A stretch of DNA of 64,000 nucleotides from Brachypodius melanocephalos (taxonomy: Eukaryota; Chordata; Aves; Passeriformes; Pycnonotidae). Both the position numbers and the translations under genes were made by a program. Positions 12,001 through 23,500 of the stretch are shown one piece after another (positions within the stretch are counted from its first letter, which is position 1; each line of letters opens with the position of its first letter). The DNA is taken from positions 6,977,475-7,041,474 of the forward strand of contig VZSR01003803.1 of the NCBI GenBank assembly GCA_013398615.1. The letters are read 5' to 3'. The notes below the pieces were generated by a model. It made no database searches. It had not been told where the DNA came from and was given only the letters and a program-made list of their open reading frames with translations.

Positions 12001-15000
12001 CAGATGTGGGCAGAAGTGAGTTTATTCTGATTCAGATGGAAACAAAGAACAAGAGCTTGAAAAACAATGAAATCCCCACAAGTGGGATCAACCAGGTTGT
12101 TTTTCTTTTAGTTCTTGATTGCAAATTCACAGTATTTTAGCTGCTGAGGCCTCAAGGGAGCCTTTTGCTTTTGCAGAACTGTGTCAGTGCAGAGGGCTGG
12201 TGCTCAGGACACTGTAACTTTTTTTCCTAGCACTGCCACTAGCCAGGGGACCTTGACCCTCTCTCCCCAAGTCTTGTGCATTTTCCTTTTTATAAAACCA
12301 CAAATAATGGACCAAAGGCTTTTGCTCTGAAACTTATAGATATAATGCCCCATTTAAGAGCAGGCTCTGAAATTTGATTTCCTGTATTACAAAGCCCATA
12401 GGGCTTTGACATTTAATTTTGCCATCAGAACGATCACCTCTATTTGAGCAAGACTTGTAAACTGGGTCCTGTTGTGGGACTCGGACTAAGGATAAAGCAG
12501 GCTGCTCCTACAAGATCAGTAACCCTGACTGAAGCCACTTACAGATGACACCAGCCTGGCAAAATTTGTTCCCTTCCTGGGTTTTAATCTCTGTTTTGTG
12601 ATTTGTGCAGAAAGACAGGAGGGGTTCAATTGAAGTTTAAGTGGTTAATGCTGGTTAAGAGTATAAAAACATGATTAGCAGAATTGGTTGGTTCAGGATT
12701 TCTGGTGGCTGGTTCCTTCAGCTGAACATGGACCACCACCATGGGTGTAAGCAGGAGGCCTTTTGAACAGGGCATTGCATGCTCCCCTGAAAACTTGGGG
12801 CACACCAAGTTGTGTGTGCTGCAAACGCCTCTGCAGGCGTGCCTCATCCTGTCAAGACCTTGTTTCTGTATCATTGCTATTGAGGATTAGTAATTTGCAT
12901 CCAAGCTTTGCATTTCCCTCCCTTTTCCTGTTTCCTTGTCCAGTTGCCTGCCATGAGCATGGTGAAAGCAGACACATCTCACATCTGTCCCTGCAAAAAC
13001 ATGCACATTGAGCAGCTCGACCTTATTGCTCCTATCCAGGACTATCTTACGGTGCCCCTATAACTTGGCTTTGCTATCTTAGAGGTAAGGATTTAAGCAG
13101 GAATACAGGGAGGAGTCCTGGCCCTCTGCAAGGTGCTGCAGCCCACTGATGGGGAGTCCCACTCACCAGAGCACAGCATTTCATGAGCAGCTGTGAAGGG
13201 AAGACCAATAGAGCTGGTGCCTGTGGGGGTAGGGCTTGCATAGGAATGTTTGGCGTGTGATGAATGTGCCTACTATTTACATCTCTCCCCCCCCTTCAAG
13301 TTTTCATTGTGCTGGAGCCTGCCTACTCCAGCAGCTCCAGCTCCTGTAGTGTTTACCAGCTATGAGCTCTGTGGTCCGGTGCTTGGTAGACTTCAAAGGA
13401 CTTCCCATCAGGTGTAAGAATGCTCGGTTAGGAACTTGTGGAGTGGTTACACAGCCCTTGTGCTGGAGGGAGGTTAGAAGGCTGTGGTGCTCTCAAGGGA
13501 GTTCTGGTTCCTTTGGCTGCTGCACAGAGGAGATTGAGAGCAGCATGTCCTGGCACAGGCACAGGGGCTGCTGCTCAGAGGGACTGTAAGCAGAGTGGGC
13601 CAGGCTGGACTGCGAGACTCTTGCTTTTGTGCTTTCTCTACAGAACCAAAGGACAGAAGGTGATTCTCCTGATTATTTGTGCAAAGTTCAGTGGCAAGCT
13701 GCCCAGGGCAGCAGAACAGTGACTCCTGTCACTGGTGTTTACAGGAGTGAGACATTTGAAGCCCAACCTCTTCTGCCTCGTGATGGAGACAAGGTCTAAA
13801 CCTCAATTTCCTAGATGCTGAACTGAGTTTAAAAGAGAGAGAGACAAAGTTACCTTCCCTCGGGCGCTTTGGGTTTTGCACTTGTAATTTAACCTTCAAT
13901 CTCAACAGCCACCTGTTTGTTTTGGAGGTCTAATTTGAGGCCAGTACTTCCTTCCACCCTACTGTCAGTGTGACTAAAATCACTGCTGCTTTTTCATTTT
14001 AGAGGAAATTCCCTGGCCTGGCTGTCATGCACCAATGCTATTCTGTGAACTCTAAGGGCAGAATCTGAGCCCTACACTCATGGTAGTGACAGGATCCTGG
14101 GACTGGTGATTGTGTTTTTCACATCTGAATTTTTCCCTAGGCAGTACTGGCCAAGAAACAACATATGTGGAAAGTATGATATTACATTTATGCCTAGAGC
14201 AGTTGCAATATGTATTTCAGTAGCAAGCCAAGGCTTGAAATGAGAATGGAAAAAGAGCTGCTCATTCTTCTCTCACACAGCCAATGCACTTTATTTTTTG
14301 TGGGCTAAGTCTCTGTGGTGGCAGGAGTACATTAGATCCTGCCTGAGGTTTGTCTAGCCAGCTGTGGACTGACCATCCTGGGTTCACTGGATGCAGAGAC
14401 AGAGGAACATCTGGAGATGTCATCTCATCCTTGCCTGGCCATGTAGAATGATGCAAGACAGAGCCTTGTGGTGCCTGCCTCTCTACTTTGGCGGTTGGGA
14501 TGACTGGGCTCCATAGTGGGGGCGTTTCCACTGCCGATCTGAGTGGCACAGAGGGTGCCAGAGCTGGGAAGCAGCTGGAATATCCATCTATCAGGTCTGG
14601 CCAAACCTTTAATGCAGAGCATGTCACTCCTCCTATTACTCCTTGATTCCAAAACACAGTGGTGTTTCTGGAGACAGGCAGTCCTGGGTGTGGCTACCAT
14701 CTTGCCTCTTGATTAGAGGTTCTGGATCCCGCCAGCAGGTTTAGCTTTCTCAAGGGTTATGGCTTTCTCCTTACCTCTTCTGAAGATGATGCAAGCCTAA
14801 CAAGCCTGTGCCTCTAATTTTCTTCCCACTCACCAGTCTTTTGTCAATGCAGACTGTCAGGAGCTGTCTCACGCCTTGTTTTGGGCAGCATGTAGCACGG
14901 CAAGTCCTCAGCATTGACCGAATCACACCACACTATTGAAAATATAAAATAAAACAAATAGTGAAAAAATCAATATTAATACCTAGAAGAAAAGCATGTA

Positions 15001-16689
15001 AATGAATAACTTCCCTGTCCAAATCAGATTTAAGGTGTGTAAGAACAGTTGTGACTCTCACTAATTGACAATCTGTAAAACAAAGACCATTACAGCTGAA
15101 ACATCAACTCTTTTATTTTTTTAGTTATTATGTTAAAAAGCACCTCCTAATTTAAAGAATGGAAGTACTGGAGCTTTCAGCTATCTCTAAATAGCTCATT
15201 TTGACAGATAATCATTTGCACAAATAAAAACATTGCCTTCTACTGCTAATCTATATCCATCCTGCTTTTGCTGTCTAGCATGGGATTGTCATTGTGCTAC
15301 TTTAAAATAGTCTGAAGATTAACAGAGATCTCTTGGGTATGAAGACTGTGATAAAATGCCAAAGGAAGCAGCTTTTGGATTTTATTAATTATACTCAGTA
15401 TTTATGCCAAGCATGTATACTTCACGGTTTACAAGGTGCCTGTCAGACTTCCACTGTGCAAGTTTTTGTACAAAATGAGAACATGTCTCTGTTCTAATGG
15501 TGTTACCATCCATAGAGCAGTTTGGGTGCTTCACTCTTCCCAGTTGCCACCCTTTTCTTCTGATTGTACACCATGAACAACCTCCTCTATAATTTTTTTT
15601 TTTGTTTAAAACTTCATGCTCTTTTTCTTCTGATTTCAACTGTGACACCAGTTCATGGCATCCTGTGGGTGCCAGTTCGTGACACTAGTTCATGTCTGCT
15701 GTGGGTGGACACTGAGTCTGGAGAGGAGAAAATGCAAGTGAAGAAGGAGAGGAGCCAGATCGGCATCCCTAGCAGTCTGGGGCAGTTTGTGGCCTCTCAC
15801 AGGCCATCCTTGCTAGTGAACATCATGGCAGATTTGAGCAACAAAGCAGCAGTGGAGAGTGGAGGGCCATTCCTCACCAGCACCAGGGACACTGTGGGGA
15901 AGATGTGAAGACAAAAGGCAGCAGAGACTGGCATCAAAACCTCATTTTAGGTGGGAATCAAAATCCCAGAAATGTGTTTTTAAGCTCTTCCCTAAAGAGT
16001 TTGTTGTCCTTCTGCCCACACTCTCCCCTTGCCCTCGAATCTCTCGGTTACAATAGGAAAATTGTTTCACTCTTGCTTTTCACTGTAGCTCAGCACTGGG
16101 CTCCTTTCCCAGAGCAAGTTTTTAAACTAATTTTAAAAAGAGACTGTTTCCCCATGAGACAGTGAGGAGGCAGATGTGCTCTCTGACGTGCCATGGCATG
16201 TCTCCTGGCACTGTTTTGCTTCAAGTCCAAGCTTGGTATGCCTACTGAAACAAATGGTGTCTCTCTCCTGCGACTGCTTGCCCTTGGAGACTCTGTCTTC
16301 TTCCTTTTCTTCTCAGGAGAATGAGACAATCACATGTAACACTAGAATCTCACAGAGGCCATGACAGCAAACTGGAGATCCAGCCTGGAAAAATACTTGG
16401 AGTCAAGAATGTTTTGAAAGCCTAGGGTAGAGGGGTCAAGCATGTGAGGGGATAGATTTTCTATTTGTAGCAAATCTAGTGTCAGTCATGTGAACAGAGA
16501 CAGGGCTGGAGAAGCAGTGTGGGAAAGCAGACAAGCAAGCCTGGCAGCTTCTTAATGGCTAGAGAGCTTGGATGCTGACATGCTTTTCAGGTTTGTTTTG
16601 CAGGGAGGTATTCTTCCTTTTGAGACATTGTTCTTGATGCTTGTGACCCTTGGAGAACAGGAAGACTGCTCATCTACGTCAGGTCAATG

Positions 16690-17050
16690 AAGATGGATGT
16701 AAACCTTTCTTTCTCCTTTCTGCCTCTCCCTCCTCATATTTTCTCCTCATTTCTTATCTCCTTATTTCTTATCTTATCCTGAGGAGACTTTCCTAAGAAT
16801 TCTCTCATCATCTCACTTAACCTGTCACAACCTGCCTCCTGGGTTTCCTCACACCTATTTCCATTTGTTTTCCTTCTTCACCTTTTCTTAGCACCCCAGA
16901 TTTTCAGGAATGCAGATCCTCCTCAACTCTAATTTTTTGCCCAATATCTTCCTTTTCCTTACTGGTCAATGCCATATTCTGGATCCTTACCTCTTTTCTT
17001 GCCCTTCTTTCTCTCCTAATTTTCCCCAACACACTTTATTTACCTCTGCC
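16690..17050 (+). repeat. Pyrimidine-rich (C+T) stretch
   Basis: For about 360 bases the plus strand is dominated by C and T (runs such as ctttctttctcctttctgcc and ttttctcctcatttcttatc), without a short repeated unit. It is interrupted by only a few purine runs. No gene is readable through it. Confidence 0.6.
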
Positions 17051-17189
17051 ATGCCTTGCAAACTCTGTGCCTGTACAGTTTGTTGTGTACAGCCTCTCTT
17101 GTCTCCTACACTCCTCTGTCTGCCACTGGGTGATCAGCTTCCTCATGGGGGGAAGTGGAGGGTCAGGCATTGATCTCTTCACACTCATG

Positions 17190-17475
17190 CCCAGTGACAT
17201 GAGTCACCAAGGAACCCAAGGGAATGGCCTGAAGCTGTGTCAGGGGAGGTTTAGGCTGGGTATTAGGAAAAGGTTCTTCCCCCAGAGGGTGTTTGGGCAC
17301 TGAACAGGCTCCCCAGGGAAGTGGTCACAGCACCAAGCCTGACAGAGTTCAAGAAGCATTTGGACAATGGTCTCAGTGGTGTGACTCTTGGGGTGTCCTG
17401 TGCAGGGCCAAGAGCTGGACTTGATGATCCTTGTGTGTCCCTTCCAACTTGGGATATTCTGCTATTCTATGACCA
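17190..17475 (+). mobile_element. CR1 LINE 3' fragment
   Basis: Contains gcctgaagctgtgtcagggg, attaggaaaaggttcttccc, tgacagagttcaagaagcat and the terminal attctgctattctatgac. It is the same CR1 type as 4311-4558. Confidence 0.9.
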
Positions 17476-17793
17476 CTTTTCTCGTGTGTCCCTTTGGTCA
17501 CATCACTCTGCATCCTCCCTGGGTTCCCTCTGCTCCGTCACATGAAACATCATCAGGTTCTTGCCCACACTGTTGACACTGCTCAGCTTATTGCACTGTC
17601 ACCCCTTGATGGTCTTGGAGAAGCAGCCCCAGTTCCTGTGAGGCCACACTGCTGCCACAGTTCATGCTGACACCACCAGCTCACACTGCCCATTGCCAAC
17701 CCAATGTGTATTTTGCCAGAGCCCTTCTGCTCACATCAGCAGCCTTAGGACTGTTTTGGATCGGATTTTAATGCTCCTTTTAGCATCGGACCC

Positions 17794-17848
17794 TACAGGC
17801 ATCGCTCCCTGTCATTGCCTACAGGCATCACTCCCTGTGATGCCTGTA
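17794..17848 (+). repeat. 26-base direct repeat ending in a perfect hairpin
   Basis: The sequence tacaggcatc(g/a)ctccctgt occurs at 17794 and again at 17820. The second copy is followed by its own inverse, so 17820-17831 and 17837-17848 form a 12-base perfect stem with a 5-base loop (tccct). It may be local duplication. No known element recognised. Confidence 0.6.
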
Positions 17849-19899
17849 AAAGCATCTGACAGAAGATAAGCTACAGCAGCACTTCAAAACCTCTGGCCAA
17901 CTCCATTTCTCTGTGTTTGAGTCCTCTGTCTGTGGTCCCTTGGCTGAGAATGTAACCTTCCCAGGGCAGAGCAGTCCTTTTGTCTTTATCTTTTCGCATG
18001 GTGAGTGCCACGGCATGACGATGGCATTAGTCCCTTTAGTAATAGTAATGTTCGCAAGAGAAAAAAATACACAGCTCTGTGTTCAAGGTCACAACAGCTA
18101 TCTTAAATTATATAGAAACTGGAAAGGGACCTTCCTTGGACAGAAAATTGAACTGGGAGCAGAGGAGTGGAACACCATGCTGGCTTTCAACTGATGCTCC
18201 TCATGGGAGGTGAGAACCTGAAGCTCCTGCTCTTCAGGATGAGTCAGGTTTATCTGTCTGCTGGTAAATGCAGAGCTAAATTGGCAGACAGACCCCAGCC
18301 TCACACCTTGAAAGACCTCCTCAGAGTTTCCCAAAGCCCATAAAAGCCTTTAAGGCTCAGAAGACAACTTGGGGGTGTACATCTGATGAGACAGAGGTGC
18401 TGTTCTGAGGCATGAGGTTAGTTCACAGGTCTAGGACAGAGGCAGGATGTTTCCTGGTGGAAATTATGGATCTGTTCAGCCTGCTAGTGCCTGCTGTCAT
18501 GCACATCTTGAGACACCTCATGCTGCCTTTTCATTGGATTGGGACCATGCCCATCCTGAGGTCATGCACGTCAGCCTTGAAGTGGGGTGTTTAAATTCAT
18601 TGTCTGACCTAGCTTTGCCTAAGTAGCAGGGCTTACGGTGCTTATGAAAATATTTTCTTCTGCTGGCCAGGTAATTGCAAGTCTGGGGTCAGAAAAGTAC
18701 CTAACAGCAAAAGTTCAGCTTCAGTTCTTGATTTTTCCGGGAGCCTTTTTACATACAGGAAAATGAAATTTTATGTCTGTGCTTTCCTTTCCATCACCTT
18801 TCCTGAACATGACTAACTCTTTCTGGCAGGGCTGGGTGACCAGTCATCTGCCTGGACCAAACCCAAGCCCACTTACTACATTTCCTGTTGTTCTCCAGCC
18901 TGTCCAGCCTGCCTCTGCCTCCCCTAGCTGATATCACCACATCAAGCGATGTCAACGTCTTTCCTTGTCTTGATACTTCCAGAAGTCGTCCCTGAGTAGA
19001 GGAATGATAGTCATACAGTGCAGTCTATTTTTAGCCTTTCACAGACTCCTTCTCTGACCCTGGGCAGGCACTTTAACCACTCACTGTCCCACTTCATAAT
19101 TTTCTATATGGACATATTCCTACCTTGTCTGGAAAGCACTCATGGGATGGTAGCACTTGGGAGGGTTTTTGCTTGGAAATTGTATTATAAAAGGGACTTG
19201 TGCCCTATTGGCATCTAGGATTTTTTTAAGTTGTTGGCAACAGAGCTGATCACATCTCACTTCTTGGGTGGGAAAATCTTACCTTTTCTTGACTCCAAGG
19301 TACTGCTCTGCAATCTTCTTTCCATCTCCACTATTTTGAAAACATTTATTTTCCCAGTTACTGAAGGAATACTGCTTTTACCCAGCAGTAGCCAAGGTGT
19401 CATAGGCAGCTGTTTATTGGGTGGATGGTTACTCTGCTGAACATAAACTCAGAGCAGCAGCTTCATTTCCTTTTGCTACCAGTTCCACAGGTTTGGCCAA
19501 AATGTTCTGTGGTGGATGCTGCTTAGGGGTACGTGATCCGAGGGTCTTCATCCTTCTGTCTTTGTTACCCTCTTCTGAGAGAGGGTCTTCCAAAATGAGG
19601 GGATACTGGAGGGTTTTGAATTCCCCATACAGAGCCAGGAGAGATGGGAGGTGAACGCCTTTCCCAAGCATCTAAGCAGGATGTGACTGGCAGCAGTAGT
19701 GATGACAGACACCCCAAAAAGGGGCAAAGGGGGCTCCCAGCAGCTCCGGTGTTGTCACCTCTCTTCTTTCTCTCCCTCTCCTTCGGCCAGGCTCACAGCT
19801 GGAGAGGACATCTAATACCTTCTTTGGGGTGGTGCATCTGACTTTGCAGCATCCCCTCGGACAGCCTCAGGAACATTTCTGGCTGTGTCAGCCAAAATT

Positions 19900-20293
19900 C
19901 CTGCCGGGGACTGCTGCAATGCAGCACACCACACCCCCGCCGGCGCTGAGCCCAAGCCTGGACAGCCGGTGCTGCTCAGCTCCAGCCCTGCCGCTGCCAT
20001 AGGCGTCCCTCCTCCTCTTCCCAAGGAGCCCTGATGATTTCAGGTTGCTTGGCACCGTCTCCGCAGCTTGTGTCACAGCAGCCTGGCGCACGTTCGGTTT
20101 CACAAGGCGCTGCCTGCGGAACGCGCTGGCTCCCCGAAGGGATCGGCTGCGGTTTCAGGTTTCATTTCCCTCACACGCTACACCCGAATTCCAGACGCGT
20201 CCTGGCTTCGTTGCTGCATGGACTCTGAGCGTCCGTCCTGTGCCGTACCCAGCGGAGGCAGACGGGGCTTCCCTCGGCTCCAGGGAGTGGACC
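19900..20293 (+). promoter_or_regulatory. Probable ENDOD1 promoter and 5' UTR
   Basis: CpG density rises here (gcctgcggaacgcgctggct, ccagacgcgtcctggcttcg) directly before the ENDOD1 signal peptide. No TATA box is evident. On the minus strand, 20151-20170 reads as clustered GAAA units with one AANNGAAA match, resembling an IRF-type site, but the spacing is not the classic ISRE. The transcription start cannot be placed from sequence. Confidence 0.5.
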
Positions 20294-20587
20294 ATGAAGA
20301 CGTCAGTTGTATTCTTGCTTTGCATCTCAGTTTTCCCAGGCTTTTCCCAGGGCAGAGTTGTTAGAGAGGATGAAACTGGTTTTGCCGAGTGTAACGTGTT
20401 CTTCCCTGGACAAGTCCCACCAGAAGGATTCACGGAGCCGTTCCATGTGAAAATCTGTCAGCAGTACAACAAAGAACCACGCTTTGCAACCCTCTACAGT
20501 ACTAAGGACAAAATCCCTCTTTATTCAGCTTTTAAGTTTACAAAGCCAGCTCAAAGTGAGGAGGAGAACTGGCTGGTTGAACCGCAG
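20294..20587 (+). CDS. ENDOD1: ENDOD1 exon 1 coding part
   Basis: 98 codons from the ATG to Gln98, donor CCGCAG|GTAAGG at 20588. It codes the signal peptide and the first part of the nuclease-like domain. The frame stays open upstream to an ATG at 20045. That start would bury the signal peptide behind 83 residues, so I reject it. Confidence 0.93.
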
Positions 20588-23500
20588 GTAAGGCAGCTTT
20601 TCCTTTGCTGTACAGCAACTGTTCCTGGAGAACATTTCCTCTGGGGTGAAGCTGGGGCTAGAATTTTGCTAAGGAGGCAGGAACTCTGCTTGCTGAACTT
20701 CTATTGGCATGAATTTAGCATAAGCAGAACTTATTTTTGTGCGTAGAACTGAGCAAACAAATAGTTTCTTGTCCCAGGGAGCTTATAATGAAAACTGAGA
20801 GGCTGCTGCATGAATGTGCGGTGCCAGGGGAGAGGAAAGCCCTCTCTGACACCAGTGATGTGTTTGTCCTGCCCAGCCTAGGCTCTTGTGGGCAGGGAGT
20901 GCTGCTGGTGGGTTAAACATGGCAGTGTCAAGTTGAAGTTTGTTCTGTTGCCAGTATGATCACAGTGTTTATAGGCGTTCTTTAGCCTCACTGAGCAGAG
21001 ATAAAGCATCCATTTGTGGTTCACCAAGTTGATGCTGCAGCTTTTCAGTGTGTCCCAGTGTTGCAGACTGAGGTAGGAAAATGAGTTGTTGTGTCCTGGG
21101 GCGTGCAGGCTTCAGTCAGGTCAGAAGTATGCAGTATACAATGAATTTTGCCAGGGCCTCAGTGGTTTTTGTCTCCCATGACACTTGGCATGTTTAAGCA
21201 AGGCCTTCAGGCTGTTCAGTTTAAAGGAAATCCTTGAAAAACTGGTGGTGCCCTAAGAAAACTTTAGCTCTCCTTTCCCATCCCCCCCACCCCATTCCCC
21301 CCTTCCAATCCCCCGTGTTTTATATTTTTCAGCAGTGATAATGAGGAATATTGTAGCCACATCAGGCTACCCCATCTGTTGAGCTCAGGAAAGATTGTCA
21401 GTGTGCAAGGGAGCTTTGTTAGGGCAGGAATGGCTGCAGTGTCAGAGCAGTGTGTTAGGAGTGTGGCCCTCAGCTGCTGGATGTTGCCACAATCAAAGCT
21501 CACCCCTCTGCCATGAGAATGCTGTGCTTATTTTTCTCATGTGTGGTGGTGAGATACTAAAGGCCACAGGCATTGAAGACAGGAGATATTACATGGTTAT
21601 CTTCAGCCTGGACTGTCTTCTGGCTCTCTGGGCTGGGTTTTGAGTTGCTGGAGTTTCTAAGGGCCTTTGGTCTGAGCTCCTTCCACTTCACAGGCAAGCT
21701 GTGGGAGCTCACCCTTTTAAAACAGGAAACTTTTTGCAGGCTCTGTCATTATTGAGTTGTGGAAGGGTGGCAAATATTTAAACTGCAAAGGGGAAAGCAT
21801 TTAAACTGCTGGCAAAGATCTTTGGTCAGTGCCATGGAGGCAGCAAGGTAAAGCAGCAGGGATGAGATCCTTTCCCTTTTGCCTTGGCCAGCGAACCCTT
21901 CATCACCTCTAGCCCCCATATCTTGTCCTGCCTCTTGTGCTCCAGCTCTCCCAACCTACCTAGGCAGGCTCAGAAGCTGTTCCTGCCATGGAGCAGTGGA
22001 CAGCCTCCCCGGCACCCCTCACCTAGTAACTTCGGTTGCCCTGGACCTTCCTTTAGCTGGCTTCTCTGCCCTTCCTGCTCCATCCCTTTTGACCCCTTAT
22101 CTTGTCTTGGTTCCTGCCAGCACTCCAGAGTCCCAAACCTTGTGTGTCCTGTCACCAAAACCTTCTGCAGCCTCAGAAATAATAGGGCAGGTGCTACCTT
22201 TATTTGCTCTGGCTTCTCCGCAGCAGTCTCCCAGGTTGACAGTAGTTCTTAGTTGACACTAATGGGTCTCCTCCATCCACTAGTGAAATGCAGATGTCTC
22301 AGAGGCAGGACTTAGCAACTCTGCAGTTCCCTGGAGGAACCTCTGGCTGAGACACAAAAGTGCTAGAACAACAACAACAACAAAATCTGCAGAAGAATAT
22401 GTAAATCAAAAATACAAAAAATTCCTATAACTCAAGAAATAAATGTATACAGCCCTCTCAGACACTGCCACTTGGAGGAGAGAGTGGGGAAGAGGTGTCA
22501 TACCCGTTATATGTTGTTCTACCAAGGCCAGGTCGGATGGCTGCTGAAGGGAACCCTTAGCAGCACCTGCTCTGCAGCATGGCTCAGTGAGCTCCTGTCA
22601 CCGATTTTTTGGGTAATTTCCTTGCCAAGACAGGGATAGCTGGGTATGAGCTGGCTCAGCTGCACAGTGGCATGTGCTTACATATGGAGATGCAGACACA
22701 CAGCAAACGGAAAGAAATCACTGTAAAAACACTCTCAGCACTCCAGTGAGGGCCTCAAGGTTGTCATATGCTTTTTTGGGGGGATAATGATGTAAGTGGT
22801 GAGGGCACCATCTCACTCCCTCCTCGGGAATGTCTGCCTGAGAAACAAATGCCAAATGTGCTACAGAGGCAGTAATTGGGTGAGAAGTGTGAGGAATGTC
22901 AGTGCCACCTACTGCAGATTGGCAGCTGGAAACAATGAATTAATTCAGCAATTAGTGAAAAATTAGAGAACAGGAAGGGTAGGCTAATGAGCAGGATACT
23001 GATGGGACTCCCCCAGGCGCAGATCTGAAAACCTGCTCTGCCACAGATTTCCTGGGGGTTGAGAGCAAGTCACTTAGGTGTCTTTTACGTCATTCCATTT
23101 TGGTTGTCTGAAAATCTCTGTGTTTGATTCTTTCTGTAGCTTAGGGAGAGGTGGAAAACTCCAGAGTTGCTTTTTCCATCCTAATTTATGAGGAGCTGGA
23201 TGAATTCCCTTGTGTTTTCATTTGGTTAATGGCTACCACTAGGCAGATGACCAAGGTGGGAATCTTGCCCAGCTGTAGTGCAGCTACCTCTGAGCTGCCC
23301 TTGCAATCTCTCTTGGTAGAGAGTCAAGAGAACAGGCACTTCTAGAGCCACTTGTGAATGTCCTGCTACAGAAACTTCAGTGTAAGATGCAGTGTGCCTC
23401 TTCCCTGAGGTATCAATCCCACACTAAGGTTGGATCAAACATTTCCACTTCAATCAAAGGTGTAAGGGTGCCTGAGGAAGCAGCAGTGGAAGAGGGAAGC

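Larger units (their letters stand above)
6621..19899. other. Intergenic region between CWC15 and ENDOD1
   Basis: About 13 kb with no recognisable protein-coding gene on either strand. Open frames are short, overlap one another and match no family I know. Contents I can support are an old CR1/L3-like copy (8406-9030), a CR1 tail (17190-17475), a pyrimidine-rich tract (16690-17050) and a hairpin with a direct repeat (17794-17848). In mammals the intronless KDM4D-type and SRSF8 genes lie in the equivalent interval. Nothing like a JmjC, RRM or RS-rich protein is readable here. Confidence 0.65.

Noticed and set aside
14262..14657. 131-codon minus-strand open frame in the intergenic region
   Set aside because: No recognisable domain, no splice or promoter context, and an overlapping open frame in another phase. 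Probably chance.
21879..22256. Two overlapping Pro/Ser-rich plus-strand frames of about 125 codons in the ENDOD1 intron
   Set aside because: Both frames are open over the same C-rich stretch, which points to composition rather than coding.
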